A stretch of 37,971 bases of DNA from Nostoc sp. NMS4 (GCF_017115095.1 NZ_JABXKI010000158.1:1-37971), one strand, 5' to 3'. Positions 27,583-37,934 are shown, counted from the first letter of the stretch. Notes: generated by a model not told the origin, from the sequence alone. Numbers and translations: made by a program.

Positions 27583-30158
27583 GGGAAGGTGAATTTTAAC
27601 CAGCAGCGATCGCCCCCCAAGGGTAATAAAACTCGTCCGTTGGATAGCTGCAAGTTAAACTGCATATTCTTGTCTCCACTTTGGACTTCTACAAGTGCTG
27701 GCAAACTTCTGGAGTCAACTTTGGAGTTGCTTGTGTGCGCCCACACTCTGAGTTCTTTTTCTTGCTTGTTTGGTAACTGAAAGGTGGCATAGCGCAGGGA
27801 TGAGAGTGATGGAATCTCAATTGTGGCTGCTTGGTGATGTTGCTCACCATCGGCATATCCGAGCAGCACTTGGGCGATTTTTGGTTGTCCACCTGCTGTG
27901 ATTGTGAATACGGAACTACCTCCCAGGTGTTGATCTTCTCGTAGTTCTACAACTACACGAGAAGCAAAGGCTCCATAGTTTTTCATGACTAGAGTTGCTC
28001 CTAAAGATAGTGCAGCAACGGACAATGCAGTAATCCGCGCCACGGAATTTTCCCAGATAAATAAGCCGTGGATCAGCAGGATGCCTAAGAATAAACTGTA
28101 TACACCCACGCTGAACAACGGATGGTTGAGAATCTTCAAGACTACTCCGGGTATAAGTTCGCCTTTGCGCCGACTAGAAACTAATAATAAAACTGGGAAA
28201 ATACCACCAACAAGGGAGTTGCCAAGGATGCCGGCGAAGGCGAGTATATTGGTAAAGGATTGGACACCGGCTAAGAAAAGCCACTCTGTCAACAGGAAGA
28301 CTAGCAGTAAGGGGCTGATGGATAAGAAAAAGCGACGTTGGTTTAGTAAGGTTGTCCAAAACTTTCTGGTTTGACTCTGATGCTCAAAAGCAAAATTTCC
28401 GGTATCAGCTTTCAAGCCTCCTTCATAAATTAAGAGCATGGGTGAAATGATTTGTAGACAAGCTCTATCCTGGTTAGCTGATTTTACCTCTAGAGCCAAG
28501 CGGGTATCCCACTTGCGTAAGTCGGGAAATTGATTAAATAGCTCTTTAATATCCCAATGTTCAGCGATGAAAATTTCTACAGAGTCAACTTTGCCGCTTA
28601 ACTGAATATCTACACGAAACTTAGATTGAGTGTCTGATTGTCCCAAGTAGGTTAAACCAATATGGGGAATCTGGCTGGATTCTCCAGAGGGATGTAATAT
28701 TAACATTCCTTGTTGGCGAGGCAAGCTTAATACAGATTTCGGTCGGATAGGCAACCACTCTTTAGCTAAGTTTACTAATAGACTGGAACTACGTAGCCAA
28801 GCCATTCCCAAAAGTAGGGTGACTAAAACTGCACCCAAAACTGTGACGATGGAACCTACTTCTCGTGCTAGTGGTGCTAAAGCGGTGCCTGATTGTCCTG
28901 CTAGTAATTGGGGGGCGATCGCTCCATTAACTGCTAATACCCAAATGCAAAACAATATAGTCAAAAAAGCTGTGCCGGCGACGCTACCCCAAATCAAGGA
29001 GGTGGCGCTAGAGTCACGCGGAAGTATGAGTTTGCCACATTCCCCGACATACACATGGCCAAAGTAAAGCATCAGGCTGACACCGAAAATCCTCTGTAGT
29101 ATCCCCGGTTGGAAATGACCATCAAGAAAGGGCAATTTTACATATAATAAATTTTCTAATTGAACATGACCGAATGCCAGCAGGGAAAGGATCAGCAGCA
29201 AACTCACGTTGATTACTGCCAAAAATACCATTAAGGCGACGGTGAAGTTCAAAGATTTACGCGATCGCAAATATAACCCTCCACCAAAAAGCAATGCTGC
29301 CCACAATGCTGCCGGTATGGGTGTGAAGCTGGCCATTGTCACCGACAAACCAATATAACAAGCTAATGCAATCAGAAAAACCCGGATACCAACTGCAATA
29401 GAAAGTATAAATGAACCTGCATTTCCTAAATAATTAGATACTAATTGTTTAATGAAAGAATTCCCATAACGGAAGTCACCACTACGCCCTACGGCTTCTG
29501 CCATACAAGCCATCGTCAGGATGTTGATGGTACCGATAATCAGCAAAAAGGCAATGGTAGCTAATGGGCCAACATCGGCCACAGCAATGGGCAAGGCTAA
29601 GAAGGCTTGGGGAAGCCCTAACGCAACGGTGAGTATGGAAGCTAACCAGAAGGGTGGCAGAGATTCGAGACTTTGAGCGATCGCGGCACTCATCCAACGC
29701 CACTGTTCAATCAGTGGCAATTGGGATGCAAAAATAGTCAACAGTTGTTTTCTATAAAAGCGGGAATAAGCCACCTGTACCGTTTTCTCATCCAAACCTA
29801 AAGCGGCGCGGATGTGAGGTACTGTTTTCTCAGTGAAAGTGTATTTTTGTCCCAAAGCATGGGCGATCGCTGCTTTCAGTTTGGGGTTTTCTGGTACTAG
29901 AGATGCCCACTGACTGGCGTAGCGTTCCAAGTGCTGAATCGTGGGGTGGATTGGTGGGGCATTTCCTAAAGCAAAGGCTTCTAAAAAAGCTAAATCACGC
30001 TCATTGGTAGATTGTTCTGTTAAGGAAAATTCCACTAGCGATCGCGCCACTATTTGCGCCGTCCGACTCTCGATCAAAAACAGTAGCATATTCGCTCGTC
30101 TCGCAGGTAAACCCGCCAGCACTTCCTCTCGTGATATCAGTTCGTCGTCGAATGACAT
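27561..30158 (-). CDS. large APC-superfamily amino-acid-permease-like membrane protein with soluble extensions
   Basis: 865 aa, about ten hydrophobic segments (LTVALGLPQAFLALPIAVADVGPLATIAFLLIIGTINILTMACMAEAVG...), N-terminal about 160-aa soluble region and soluble C-terminal domain. Confidence 0.7.
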   Translation of the reverse strand: MSFDDELISREEVLAGLPARRANMLLFLIESRTAQIVARSLVEFSLTEQSTNERDLAFLEAFALGNAPPIHPTIQHLERYASQWASLVPENPKLKAAIAHALGQKYTFTEKTVPHIRAALGLDEKTVQVAYSRFYRKQLLTIFASQLPLIEQWRWMSAAIAQSLESLPPFWLASILTVALGLPQAFLALPIAVADVGPLATIAFLLIIGTINILTMACMAEAVGRSGDFRYGNSFIKQLVSNYLGNAGSFILSIAVGIRVFLIALACYIGLSVTMASFTPIPAALWAALLFGGGLYLRSRKSLNFTVALMVFLAVINVSLLLILSLLAFGHVQLENLLYVKLPFLDGHFQPGILQRIFGVSLMLYFGHVYVGECGKLILPRDSSATSLIWGSVAGTAFLTILFCIWVLAVNGAIAPQLLAGQSGTALAPLAREVGSIVTVLGAVLVTLLLGMAWLRSSSLLVNLAKEWLPIRPKSVLSLPRQQGMLILHPSGESSQIPHIGLTYLGQSDTQSKFRVDIQLSGKVDSVEIFIAEHWDIKELFNQFPDLRKWDTRLALEVKSANQDRACLQIISPMLLIYEGGLKADTGNFAFEHQSQTRKFWTTLLNQRRFFLSISPLLLVFLLTEWLFLAGVQSFTNILAFAGILGNSLVGGIFPVLLLVSSRRKGELIPGVVLKILNHPLFSVGVYSLFLGILLIHGLFIWENSVARITALSVAALSLGATLVMKNYGAFASRVVVELREDQHLGGSSVFTITAGGQPKIAQVLLGYADGEQHHQAATIEIPSLSSLRYATFQLPNKQEKELRVWAHTSNSKVDSRSLPALVEVQSGDKNMQFNLQLSNGRVLLPLGGDRCWLKFTFPELEVKS

Positions 30159-30161
30159 GAT

Positions 30162-31607
30162 TTATACCTCAGTTTTTAGCGATCGCTCTTTCAACGATTG
30201 GACTTTACTCTGCAATCTCTGGTAGTACTCTGTCTCAGTTTCGCTAACAGTTACCGTCTGTTCTCTCAGCTTTTGGATTTTCATTTGTAACTGCTGAAAG
30301 TGTTCATTTTCCGTAATTTCCGCAACATTGTTAGCTCTTTTGGTTTCGTCAATTTCAATGCGAAGTTCTTGGACTTGCATTTTCAATTTCTGGTCTCGCA
30401 TTTTGACTTTTTCAGCCATCTTTAAGAAAACACACACTAATTGACCGATGTCATCTTGGCTATGAGTTGATTTCGCCAAACTCTGACGCAATTCCAATAC
30501 ATGAGAATCAAAATCATCATGTTCTATCGCTTGAGCCGCTTCTGTGAGGGCGTGAATCGGTCGAGAAATTCTTCTGGCTAAGAGTAGCGCCATGATCGCT
30601 GTGATACCGCCTACAACTACCACACTGCTGCTGTGCAGCCAAATTAGCCGATTCAAAGGTGCAGCAAACTGTGCCTTGGGTTGGCTGATTCCCAAAACCC
30701 AGGATTGTTCTGCCAAAGGTGCAAAACCAACTATGCGGGGCATCTGCTGGGGTGGAAAGCGATAGATTGCATGACCTACAAGTTTTGCTTTCACCATCAC
30801 TTTTAACTCGGCAATGTTCAAGCTCTGAATCTGCTCTAAGCCATAACGTCTATCGGCGGCAATCTGCTTTAAAATATCAGGGGGCAAAGGGATGAGGCTA
30901 TGGTAAAGCAGAGATTGATCGGCATGACTGATGATTACCCCCTGTTGGTCAATGAGAAATGCGTAGCTTTGAGAACCTACTTGCAATGTATTGACAATCG
31001 CTCTGATATCTGCGCCCCTAATTTTGAGTACTAAGACTCCGACGATTTCACCACTAGGCGATCGCACTGGGTGAGAGAGAAACATTCCGGGTCGTTTCGT
31101 CGTTTTCCCCACCAGAATACTAGATATATAGGAGTTACCCTGAATGCTAGAACGGAAATATTCACGGAAAGCGTAATTTTGACCAACAAATGTGGGATCA
31201 GTCGCCGCAACAGCACGTCCCTCTTTATCCATGATAAAAATAGCATCAAAGTCTGGATTAGAGCGGAAGACATTTTCTAGAGCTTGTTGCATATCATTAC
31301 GCAAGTCTGCTCGTTCTCCAGAAGAGGTTGCAGCGAGAAAATTTACCACATTGCGATCGCTGCTAACTTGAACCACAATCCGCTGAATATCAATAATTAA
31401 TTGGTCAAGCCGACTAGCAACACTAGTAGCTAATAGTTCTAACTTGCGGTATTCTCCAGCCTCGACACTATCTAAACTCTGTCGCAGATTGTAATAGGAA
31501 ATGAAGCTCATCGGTATCAGCGCCGCCGCAACCAATGCCGCCGAAATCTTCGCAGCGATCGGCCAAGCTGGAGGGTAAAAAAAACGATGAAAATGCTTCA
31601 TTTTCAA
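30162..31607 (-). CDS. Cache + HAMP sensor protein lacking a kinase domain, C-terminal coiled coil
   Basis: N-terminal TM, Cache-like FDAIFIMDKEGRAVAATDPTFVGQNYAFREYFRSSIQG, second TM, HAMP ARRISRPIHALTEAAQAIEHDDFD, then coiled coil to the end. Confidence 0.85.
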   Translation of the reverse strand: MKMKHFHRFFYPPAWPIAAKISAALVAAALIPMSFISYYNLRQSLDSVEAGEYRKLELLATSVASRLDQLIIDIQRIVVQVSSDRNVVNFLAATSSGERADLRNDMQQALENVFRSNPDFDAIFIMDKEGRAVAATDPTFVGQNYAFREYFRSSIQGNSYISSILVGKTTKRPGMFLSHPVRSPSGEIVGVLVLKIRGADIRAIVNTLQVGSQSYAFLIDQQGVIISHADQSLLYHSLIPLPPDILKQIAADRRYGLEQIQSLNIAELKVMVKAKLVGHAIYRFPPQQMPRIVGFAPLAEQSWVLGISQPKAQFAAPLNRLIWLHSSSVVVVGGITAIMALLLARRISRPIHALTEAAQAIEHDDFDSHVLELRQSLAKSTHSQDDIGQLVCVFLKMAEKVKMRDQKLKMQVQELRIEIDETKRANNVAEITENEHFQQLQMKIQKLREQTVTVSETETEYYQRLQSKVQSLKERSLKTEV

Positions 31608-31727
31608 AATGCAATACCTGTTGAGGTCTAAAAATTTTTACATAAACGTATAAATAGGAAGCTTCAATTCTAAAATTCTTTTACTGCTTCTTATCTTTAG
31701 CAGCTTAGGAAAGGTAACTCATTACTT

Positions 31728-31767
31728 CAATGCACAATCTTTGTATAAGACTCACATTTTTTTAGTT
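31728..31767 (-). promoter_or_regulatory. AT-rich conserved motif, copy D (upstream of the sensor operon)
   Basis: CAATGCACAATCTTTGTATAAGACTCACATTTTTTTAGTT; about 120 bp upstream of the ATG at 31607. Confidence 0.5.
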
Positions 31768-31791
31768 TTTACTGTTCTAACTTATATAGTC

Positions 31792-31825
31792 AGATCCCCG
31801 ACTTCTTTTAAGAAGTCGGGGATCT
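31792..31825. terminator. hairpin terminator / repeated palindrome
   Basis: AGATCCCCGACTTCTTTTAAGAAGTCGGGGATCT, near-perfect inverted repeat after the response regulator gene. Confidence 0.7.
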
Positions 31826-31875
31826 CTTATCTACGAGATGCTGCGCGTAGCTTGCTTCCCTGTAAGGGTACAATT

Positions 31876-32670
31876 TTAAGTTGTTAATAATTGTGCCTTC
31901 CTCCAAGCTTGGGGAGTAGTCTTGTGATACTGACGAAACTGGCGGAAAAAATGGCCTTCATGCTGATAACCTACCGTTTCAGCAATCTGATTCACGCACA
32001 AGTTACTTTCAAGCAACAAGGTCTGTGCTGCTACCATTCGACGTTCCAGAATCCAATGATTGACTGTTTGTCCCGTATGACGGCGTACTAAGTCGGTTAA
32101 GTAAGCAGGACAGTAACCAACAGCAAGAGCCACATCTTGTAAACTAATTGGTTGATGATAATTTGCTTCAATGTACTCGAAGACTTGGCTTAGATGAGAG
32201 TCAGAAGGAAATATCGATTGCGAATTTACTGATTTTGTCGTTTCAGATAAAGGTGAAACTAGAGTTTGGGGAAAATGTGCTGCGTAATACTCTTTCATTG
32301 CTGCTTGTTTTTGCAGTCGAGTTGCGATCGCTGCCAATAATTCCTCTACCGTCGAGGGTTTGGTAAGATAGTCATCAGCTCCCAAATCCATGCCTTGACG
32401 AAGTTCAGCCTTCGTAGCTTTAGCAGTCAGAAAAATAAAGGGGATCATAGCTGTAGTAGGATCTTGGCGCAGAGTCGAGAGAACACCGTAACCATCAAGT
32501 TCTGGCATCATAATGTCACAAAGCACCAAATCTGGTAAGTTTTCTAGCGCCTTCTGCACACCAACAAGACCATTGTTTGCACCGATGGCTTCAAAACCTT
32601 CTGCCTCTAAGCTATCTACAAAGATATCTCTGGTTTCGGACTGATCTTCAATCACCAAAACTTTTGTCAT
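31876..32670 (-). CDS. response regulator with REC and AraC-type HTH
   Basis: REC LCDIMMPELDGYG...LTAKATKAELRQGMDLGADDYLTKP; AraC HTH VALAVGYCPAYLTDLVRRHTGQTVNHWILERRM...AETVGYQHEGHFFRQFRQYHKTTPQAWR. Confidence 0.93.
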   Translation of the reverse strand: MTKVLVIEDQSETRDIFVDSLEAEGFEAIGANNGLVGVQKALENLPDLVLCDIMMPELDGYGVLSTLRQDPTTAMIPFIFLTAKATKAELRQGMDLGADDYLTKPSTVEELLAAIATRLQKQAAMKEYYAAHFPQTLVSPLSETTKSVNSQSIFPSDSHLSQVFEYIEANYHQPISLQDVALAVGYCPAYLTDLVRRHTGQTVNHWILERRMVAAQTLLLESNLCVNQIAETVGYQHEGHFFRQFRQYHKTTPQAWRKAQLLTT

Positions 32671-32738
32671 AGTTGGCTCTGATGTTAACTGATGAATTAT
32701 TAGTCAATCAAAAGCACAAAAATTATGCAAAAATTATT

Positions 32739-33134
32739 TCATAGATCATATTGATTTGACCACCTACTTAGTTTACAAACTTTAGCGATCGCTGCTAGTA
32801 AACTCTCGACTGTACAAGGTTTAGTTACATAGGCATTTGCTCCTAGATCCATACCATAGTACCGTTCCACATCGCTAGTCTTAGCAGTCAAAAAAATTAA
32901 CGGAATCTTTGCTGTCAAAAAGTTCTGACGCAGCGTAGTCAGAACACCGTAACCATCAAGTTCTGGCATTATAATGTCGCAAATTACTAAGTCAGGCAAG
33001 TACTCTTGTGCTTTATTGACACCAACACGACCATTTTCTGCATAAATGGTATCAAAACCTTCTGCTTGCAAGCTTTCTACTAATATGTCTCGCGTTTGCG
33101 CCTCATCTTCAATTACTAATATTTTTTTCATCAT
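32739..33134 (-). CDS. single-domain response regulator (REC)
   Basis: VIEDEAQTRDIL, VICDIIMPELDGYG, FLTAKTSDVERYYGMDLGANAYVTKP. Confidence 0.92.
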   Translation of the reverse strand: MMKKILVIEDEAQTRDILVESLQAEGFDTIYAENGRVGVNKAQEYLPDLVICDIIMPELDGYGVLTTLRQNFLTAKIPLIFLTAKTSDVERYYGMDLGANAYVTKPCTVESLLAAIAKVCKLSRWSNQYDL

Positions 33135-33296
33135 TTACCAGTTCATCGGTCTTTTTACATTAGCGGATGCCAAACTCAATGACAATGCTTTTTCTTTAAA
33201 CGAGACTAGCGCTTTTTTAGCTTCCTTAGCATAAGTCTCCTACTGTAGTCATTGCTCTTTTCAGCTTTTTACTCTCTCACAAATGATTTAGGATTG

Positions 33297-34949
33297 CTAT
33301 AGTGGTTGTTTTAAGAGTAATGTAACTGTAAAAATAGTACCTTTCCCAACTTCACTCACCACGTCAATTTGACTATGATGCAAGTCTACAAGCTTTTTGA
33401 CAATTGCCAGCCCTAATCCATTACCTGGTATGTCACCTACATTCCTACCTCGATAAAATGGCTTAAACAAGTGTTGTTGATCTTCTAGCGAAATACCAAT
33501 TCCCTTATCCTTAATTTTAAAAATAACTTTTTCATCTTGGTAAGACAATATCAAATCAACCTTAGTACTTATTGGAGAATATTTAATAGCATTTGAAAGT
33601 AAATTTATGAGAATTGGTTGTAGCAATTTTTTATCTACCCACACTGGTTTACAATTACCTCTGCTAACAAAGTTAACTGCATTTAGGCTATTTGTTTGCA
33701 GGTTTATTTCTGCTAATATCTCACGGCAGAATAAGTTTAAATCAAGCGGTTTTAGCTCACACTGTAGCTTTCCGGCTTCCGCACTCCCAATTAGAAGAAC
33801 TTCATCCATTAAGTGACTAATCTGTTCCGTTGCTGTTTGAAGACGCTGCAAATACTGGAGTTTTTTCTCATCAGTCCAGTGGTGACTATGACGTTTCAAT
33901 AAACTAGTCGAATACGAAATTATATTCAGGGGGCTGCGGAATTCATGAGAAACCATAGAGACAAACTGCGCTCTATCTTCAGCAAGTTGTTTTTCTTGTT
34001 CTAGAATTCGGCGATTTTCTGATTCTGCTTGTTGACGTTCAGTGATGTCTCGAAAACTCCATACTATCCCAATAATTTGTTCACTGAGCCGTAGAGGTTT
34101 ACTACATCGCTCGAAAAACCTACCATCTTTGAATTCCAGAATATCATAGCTTTCAAAATGCTTTTGGCTATTGAGTTTTTGGATATCTCTACACAATATT
34201 TCTGGATTGTTAATTTGGCTTATGTAAAAAGTTAGATATTGCTGGTAGTTACATGAACTAATAATAGAATCTGGAACCTGCCACATCTGAGCAAACTTCC
34301 GATTTGAGCTAATAATATCTCCCTCACATCCAATAGCAATAACACCGCAATCGATAGATTCTAGAGTTGCTTGAAGTAAGGAAAGGGAATTCTCCAGTTT
34401 TGCTTTTACCCACTTGCACTCAGCCATTTCATGAGATAATTGCTGATCGACGTATTTTTTTTCGGTTAAAAGCTCCTGTACTCTGTACTCTAGTACCTGA
34501 TTAGCATTAGATAAGGTGAATGAAACATGCTTGCGCTTGCTGATATCTCGGATTAAGATACAACCATACTCTCTGCTTTCATATTCCATATAGCTAGCAG
34601 TGATTTCCACTGTTAAGCACTGGTCTTCTTGAGTCTGATGTATAGATTCAAAGTATAAGGAACCCTGTTGTTTAATAGTTTTCCAGCAGTTTGTCCATAC
34701 TTCTAGTGAAAAGTCTAGTATTACATCATGTATAGTCATAGAAAGTAATTCCTCATAGGAATCACCTACAAAATTACAAGCTGCCTGATTGACATATATA
34801 ATCCGTGCATCTGAACTTATCCAGAAAACTGGATCTATTAAACGTTCCATTAAAAACTTGCTAAACTGCAACTCTTCTTCTAATTGCAATGTATCGCCTT
34901 GAGAATTGTGTAGCTCAGAAAACTTGTTTGTGGAAATCATAAGTTTCAA
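33297..34949 (-). CDS. PAS-domain sensor histidine kinase
   Basis: Two PAS-like regions, H-box FVSMVSHEFRSPLNIISY, N/G boxes NLLSNAIKYSP, DKGIGISLEDQ, GNGLGLAIVKKLVDLH. Confidence 0.95.
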   Translation of the reverse strand: MKLMISTNKFSELHNSQGDTLQLEEELQFSKFLMERLIDPVFWISSDARIIYVNQAACNFVGDSYEELLSMTIHDVILDFSLEVWTNCWKTIKQQGSLYFESIHQTQEDQCLTVEITASYMEYESREYGCILIRDISKRKHVSFTLSNANQVLEYRVQELLTEKKYVDQQLSHEMAECKWVKAKLENSLSLLQATLESIDCGVIAIGCEGDIISSNRKFAQMWQVPDSIISSCNYQQYLTFYISQINNPEILCRDIQKLNSQKHFESYDILEFKDGRFFERCSKPLRLSEQIIGIVWSFRDITERQQAESENRRILEQEKQLAEDRAQFVSMVSHEFRSPLNIISYSTSLLKRHSHHWTDEKKLQYLQRLQTATEQISHLMDEVLLIGSAEAGKLQCELKPLDLNLFCREILAEINLQTNSLNAVNFVSRGNCKPVWVDKKLLQPILINLLSNAIKYSPISTKVDLILSYQDEKVIFKIKDKGIGISLEDQQHLFKPFYRGRNVGDIPGNGLGLAIVKKLVDLHHSQIDVVSEVGKGTIFTVTLLLKQPL

Positions 34950-35525
34950 TGCTAATCATTTATAATTAACCGAATTTATTTGATGACACAAAAAACTTCT
35001 TGGCACTCTAACTACTCAATGCATTCCTTAATTCAGTTTATGTGATAGAGAGGTATTTTCCAAAACTTAGAAATACTCAAAATATAGAGTTTGGAGGTTT
35101 AAAAGTACGAGCATCATGATGAAAACATTAATTTTTATTGACTATAGATTTAAATTTTGAAAAAACTAACTTGTTTTTTGATAATCTTTAGCTGTTTTAT
35201 GCTAACTAAGATAAAATCTGTTAAAACTATATATTTAGTAACAGGATACAAAAAACTACCGCCAATTAATAATAGGCTTTGGCACACTCAAATTTAGTTG
35301 CTTTAAATCAGAAAATAATCATATCGCTCTGCCAAGTTAGTTCGACAGAACAATACTTTTTTCAATACACTAAAAATTTGTTTGACTTGAGCTTTCTACA
35401 AAATTCAATTCTAACCATACAGCTATTCGATTGTTAACGCAATACTATTACAGTAATATTACACTTTGCAAACAATAAATATATTACTTTTTCGGAAAAT
35501 ACTTAACCTCAACCCACCCGTGCAA

Positions 35526-36197
35526 ATGTACTAAACAGCCCTTAATCCGCTTTTCGTCAAAGATGGAACCGCTCTGCTGGTAGTCCTTAGAAATGAAGTA
35601 ATAGTTCGAGAAAAATTAGGGTTAGTATAAGCACCTGAAACACTAACACCGGTAGAAATCAGCTTTTACGATCATGAATATTACGCCGATGACAAATTGA
35701 TAGCCAGCATTACCTACGACGACGACTTAACCCAACCTTGGGTAGTGATGGTGAACAACAAGGAAGTCCATCGTACTGCTACAGTCATGCTTTGCCATCG
35801 TTACATCTCTACACATTACAAAGACGGCTCTTTACGAGTGCAAGAGCAAAACGCTACAGAAACACCTTGCACCACTGGTAACGAAATCATGGCGCAGATT
35901 TTCAACGAATGCCAGAAGTACGGCTTTGAAATCCTTGATGATGGGATTTACCGCAACGATATGAAACTGGGCGAAGTGGGATGCAGTTGCGGTACTTGGT
36001 GGGTTATGCGTAGTGGGGAGTCTCAACAACAGCCGTGTAACTCGGCAATGGATGCAGTTTGGTGGTTGTCGATGGTGGACGTGTCTACTGATGGGAAATC
36101 GATTTTTGATGAATATTTTTTAGATCAGCCGTTAGAACAGCTAACTGGTGATAAATTGCAACGGCTGCTGGAGAGGGCGGAGTTAGTGGCAGCATAA
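35526..36197 (+). pseudogene. hypothetical protein gene with two in-frame TAA codons (35532-35534, 35628-35630)
   Basis: Continuous protein-like frame MY*TALNPLFVKDGTALLVVLRNEVIVREKLGLV*APETLTPVEISFYDHEYYADDKLIASITYDDDLTQPWVV... Confidence 0.75.
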
Positions 36198-36273
36198 TTA
36201 TTCTCATTCCAGGCGATCGCAGTTGTCAAGCGATCGCCCTTCACCACATTCTCAACAATCCCCAATTAAACCT

Positions 36274-36600
36274 ATGCAACCAACAATTTCGATACCCCAA
36301 CACTGGGACTATCCCCGCTTTGCTTTGGATCAGCGTACTAAAGAGGGCATCATTTTGGGGTTTCATTATTACCCAAATGGTACAGAATTGGCCGAACAAT
36401 TTGGTCATGGTTGGCGTTATGCGCTGATGCCTAAGAAAAATTCTGATGAACTGTTTCACTTTGAAGAGAATCAAATTAAACCACTCTCTCCACAGGAATT
36501 ATTCTTACAAATCACGGCAGAGATTGAGCTTTATCAACAACAGATAGCAACTCTGCAACAACAGTTAGTCGTAATAACTGGAGGTGCAAACAATGGCTAA
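36274..36600 (+). CDS. hypothetical protein (MQPTISIPQHWDYPRFALDQRTKEGIILGF...)
   Basis: ORF with start before a protein-like N-terminus; overlaps next ORF. Confidence 0.6.
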   Translation: MQPTISIPQHWDYPRFALDQRTKEGIILGFHYYPNGTELAEQFGHGWRYALMPKKNSDELFHFEENQIKPLSPQELFLQITAEIELYQQQIATLQQQLVVITGGANNG

Positions 36601-37435
36601 TTCTACAGAGAACTTCGAGGGGAGAGCCAAACATTTGCTGCGTTTGATTCGACTTTGTGGTGGTTGTGTTCCGTTACATCGCCTTCAGTTTCAATTCTCT
36701 AATTCAGTGATTCAAACCCTGCTTGATAAAGAACTCGTGCAAGTACAGAACACGGGACGCGGCTTTTTGTTGGAGATTATGGAAACCATCAAAATCAACA
36801 ACAGCGTCTTTCTCATTCCTCCCACCCAACCAAAACTACAAGCCAATTGCGCTAAAGAGTACGGGCAATTTCTTCTCGATTGTCCTCCAAAACTGACAAT
36901 TCTAGAAGCACAAGTAGGGGGTTATCTCAAGGGGAATAAGGCTGACTTTGCGATCGCCATTTCTCGCCTGGACCGCGCCTTGACCATCAACGAAAACTTC
37001 ACCAACGAACCATTCACCGAGTTATGGGTGATTCCTGTTGCTGGCGGACTAAAAGATCAGTTTAAGGGACCGGCTTCGATGCTGCTTTGCTTTCTGATGC
37101 ACCGCCGCAGTAAAGACAATTTCGCCGGACTCTACAATCACTTCGCCCATCGCGCTTTCCAGCAATGGTGTGAAGAAGGAATGCCGGGAGATCCGAAGGA
37201 GTTTTGTTATCAGGCGATCGCTAGTGTGCTGAAAAACTACATCTTCTGCGCCGAATTTCAGAAAGTGGAAGGAGCGCTAGGAACATACTGGTTCATTCAG
37301 TGGAGCTATCGCAATCCTCAATATTCGTCAAAAGAGCAATTCGATTCATTTTCAGTAATTAAAAGTAATTCACAAGGAGTCAAAGATCATGGGAGAAGCA
37401 AAACGTCGTCGTCAATTAGATGCCAACTACGGTAA
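36593..37435 (+). CDS. hypothetical protein (MANSTENFEGRAKHLLRLIRLCGGCVP...)
   Basis: Long ORF, same strand, 8-bp overlap with preceding ORF. Confidence 0.65.
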   Translation: MANSTENFEGRAKHLLRLIRLCGGCVPLHRLQFQFSNSVIQTLLDKELVQVQNTGRGFLLEIMETIKINNSVFLIPPTQPKLQANCAKEYGQFLLDCPPKLTILEAQVGGYLKGNKADFAIAISRLDRALTINENFTNEPFTELWVIPVAGGLKDQFKGPASMLLCFLMHRRSKDNFAGLYNHFAHRAFQQWCEEGMPGDPKEFCYQAIASVLKNYIFCAEFQKVEGALGTYWFIQWSYRNPQYSSKEQFDSFSVIKSNSQGVKDHGRSKTSSSIRCQLR

Positions 37436-37934
37436 AACTCAACTTCCTGATGAATTCGCTCAGATTTTTGATGATTTTGTCAACAAACAAACTGACATTG
37501 CAATCATCTCCAAACAAGATTTAACTCAGCCTTGGTCAGAAAGATTTGCCTATCTTAAGCCAAAAGGCACAACATTGATGAAACTTGACCCCCTGAACGA
37601 ATACGCCCTGATGATGTGGGGCTGTTTCAAACCTGACCACCCCCGAAGAGATCGCCAAAAGATTCACAAGTTCATCAAATACGAACACCCATTCAGAGAA
37701 GAGACACGCGCTTTCTTCCTCTTAGTCCCGAATCGCATCTGGGTGAAAGTCTCTAATCGTAGCGGCATCCCCATTACTGAAGAAGATTTGCAGCACCCTG
37801 GTGGTTTCTGGCATTGGGTTTGGCGGCACAACGTACCAGTGACAATCGTGGAAGGTGTCAAAAAAGCGGGGGCGTTATTGACTGCTGGTTATGCTGCGAT
37901 CGCTTTCACCGTAATCATAAGAACTCTTGCATAA
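37389..37934 (+). CDS. hypothetical protein with MGEAKRRR N-terminus
   Basis: ORF preceded by RBS-like AAGGAG (about 37373-37378). Confidence 0.7.
   Translation: MGEAKRRRQLDANYGKTQLPDEFAQIFDDFVNKQTDIAIISKQDLTQPWSERFAYLKPKGTTLMKLDPLNEYALMMWGCFKPDHPRRDRQKIHKFIKYEHPFREETRAFFLLVPNRIWVKVSNRSGIPITEEDLQHPGGFWHWVWRHNVPVTIVEGVKKAGALLTAGYAAIAFTVIIRTLA

Noticed and set aside
34950-35520. Long AT-rich intergenic region as an ncRNA locus or origin
   Set aside because: No strong hairpins, iterons or conserved motif recognised by eye.
37664-37861. Antisense 65-aa ORF
   Set aside because: Shadow of the plus-strand MGEAKRRR gene.
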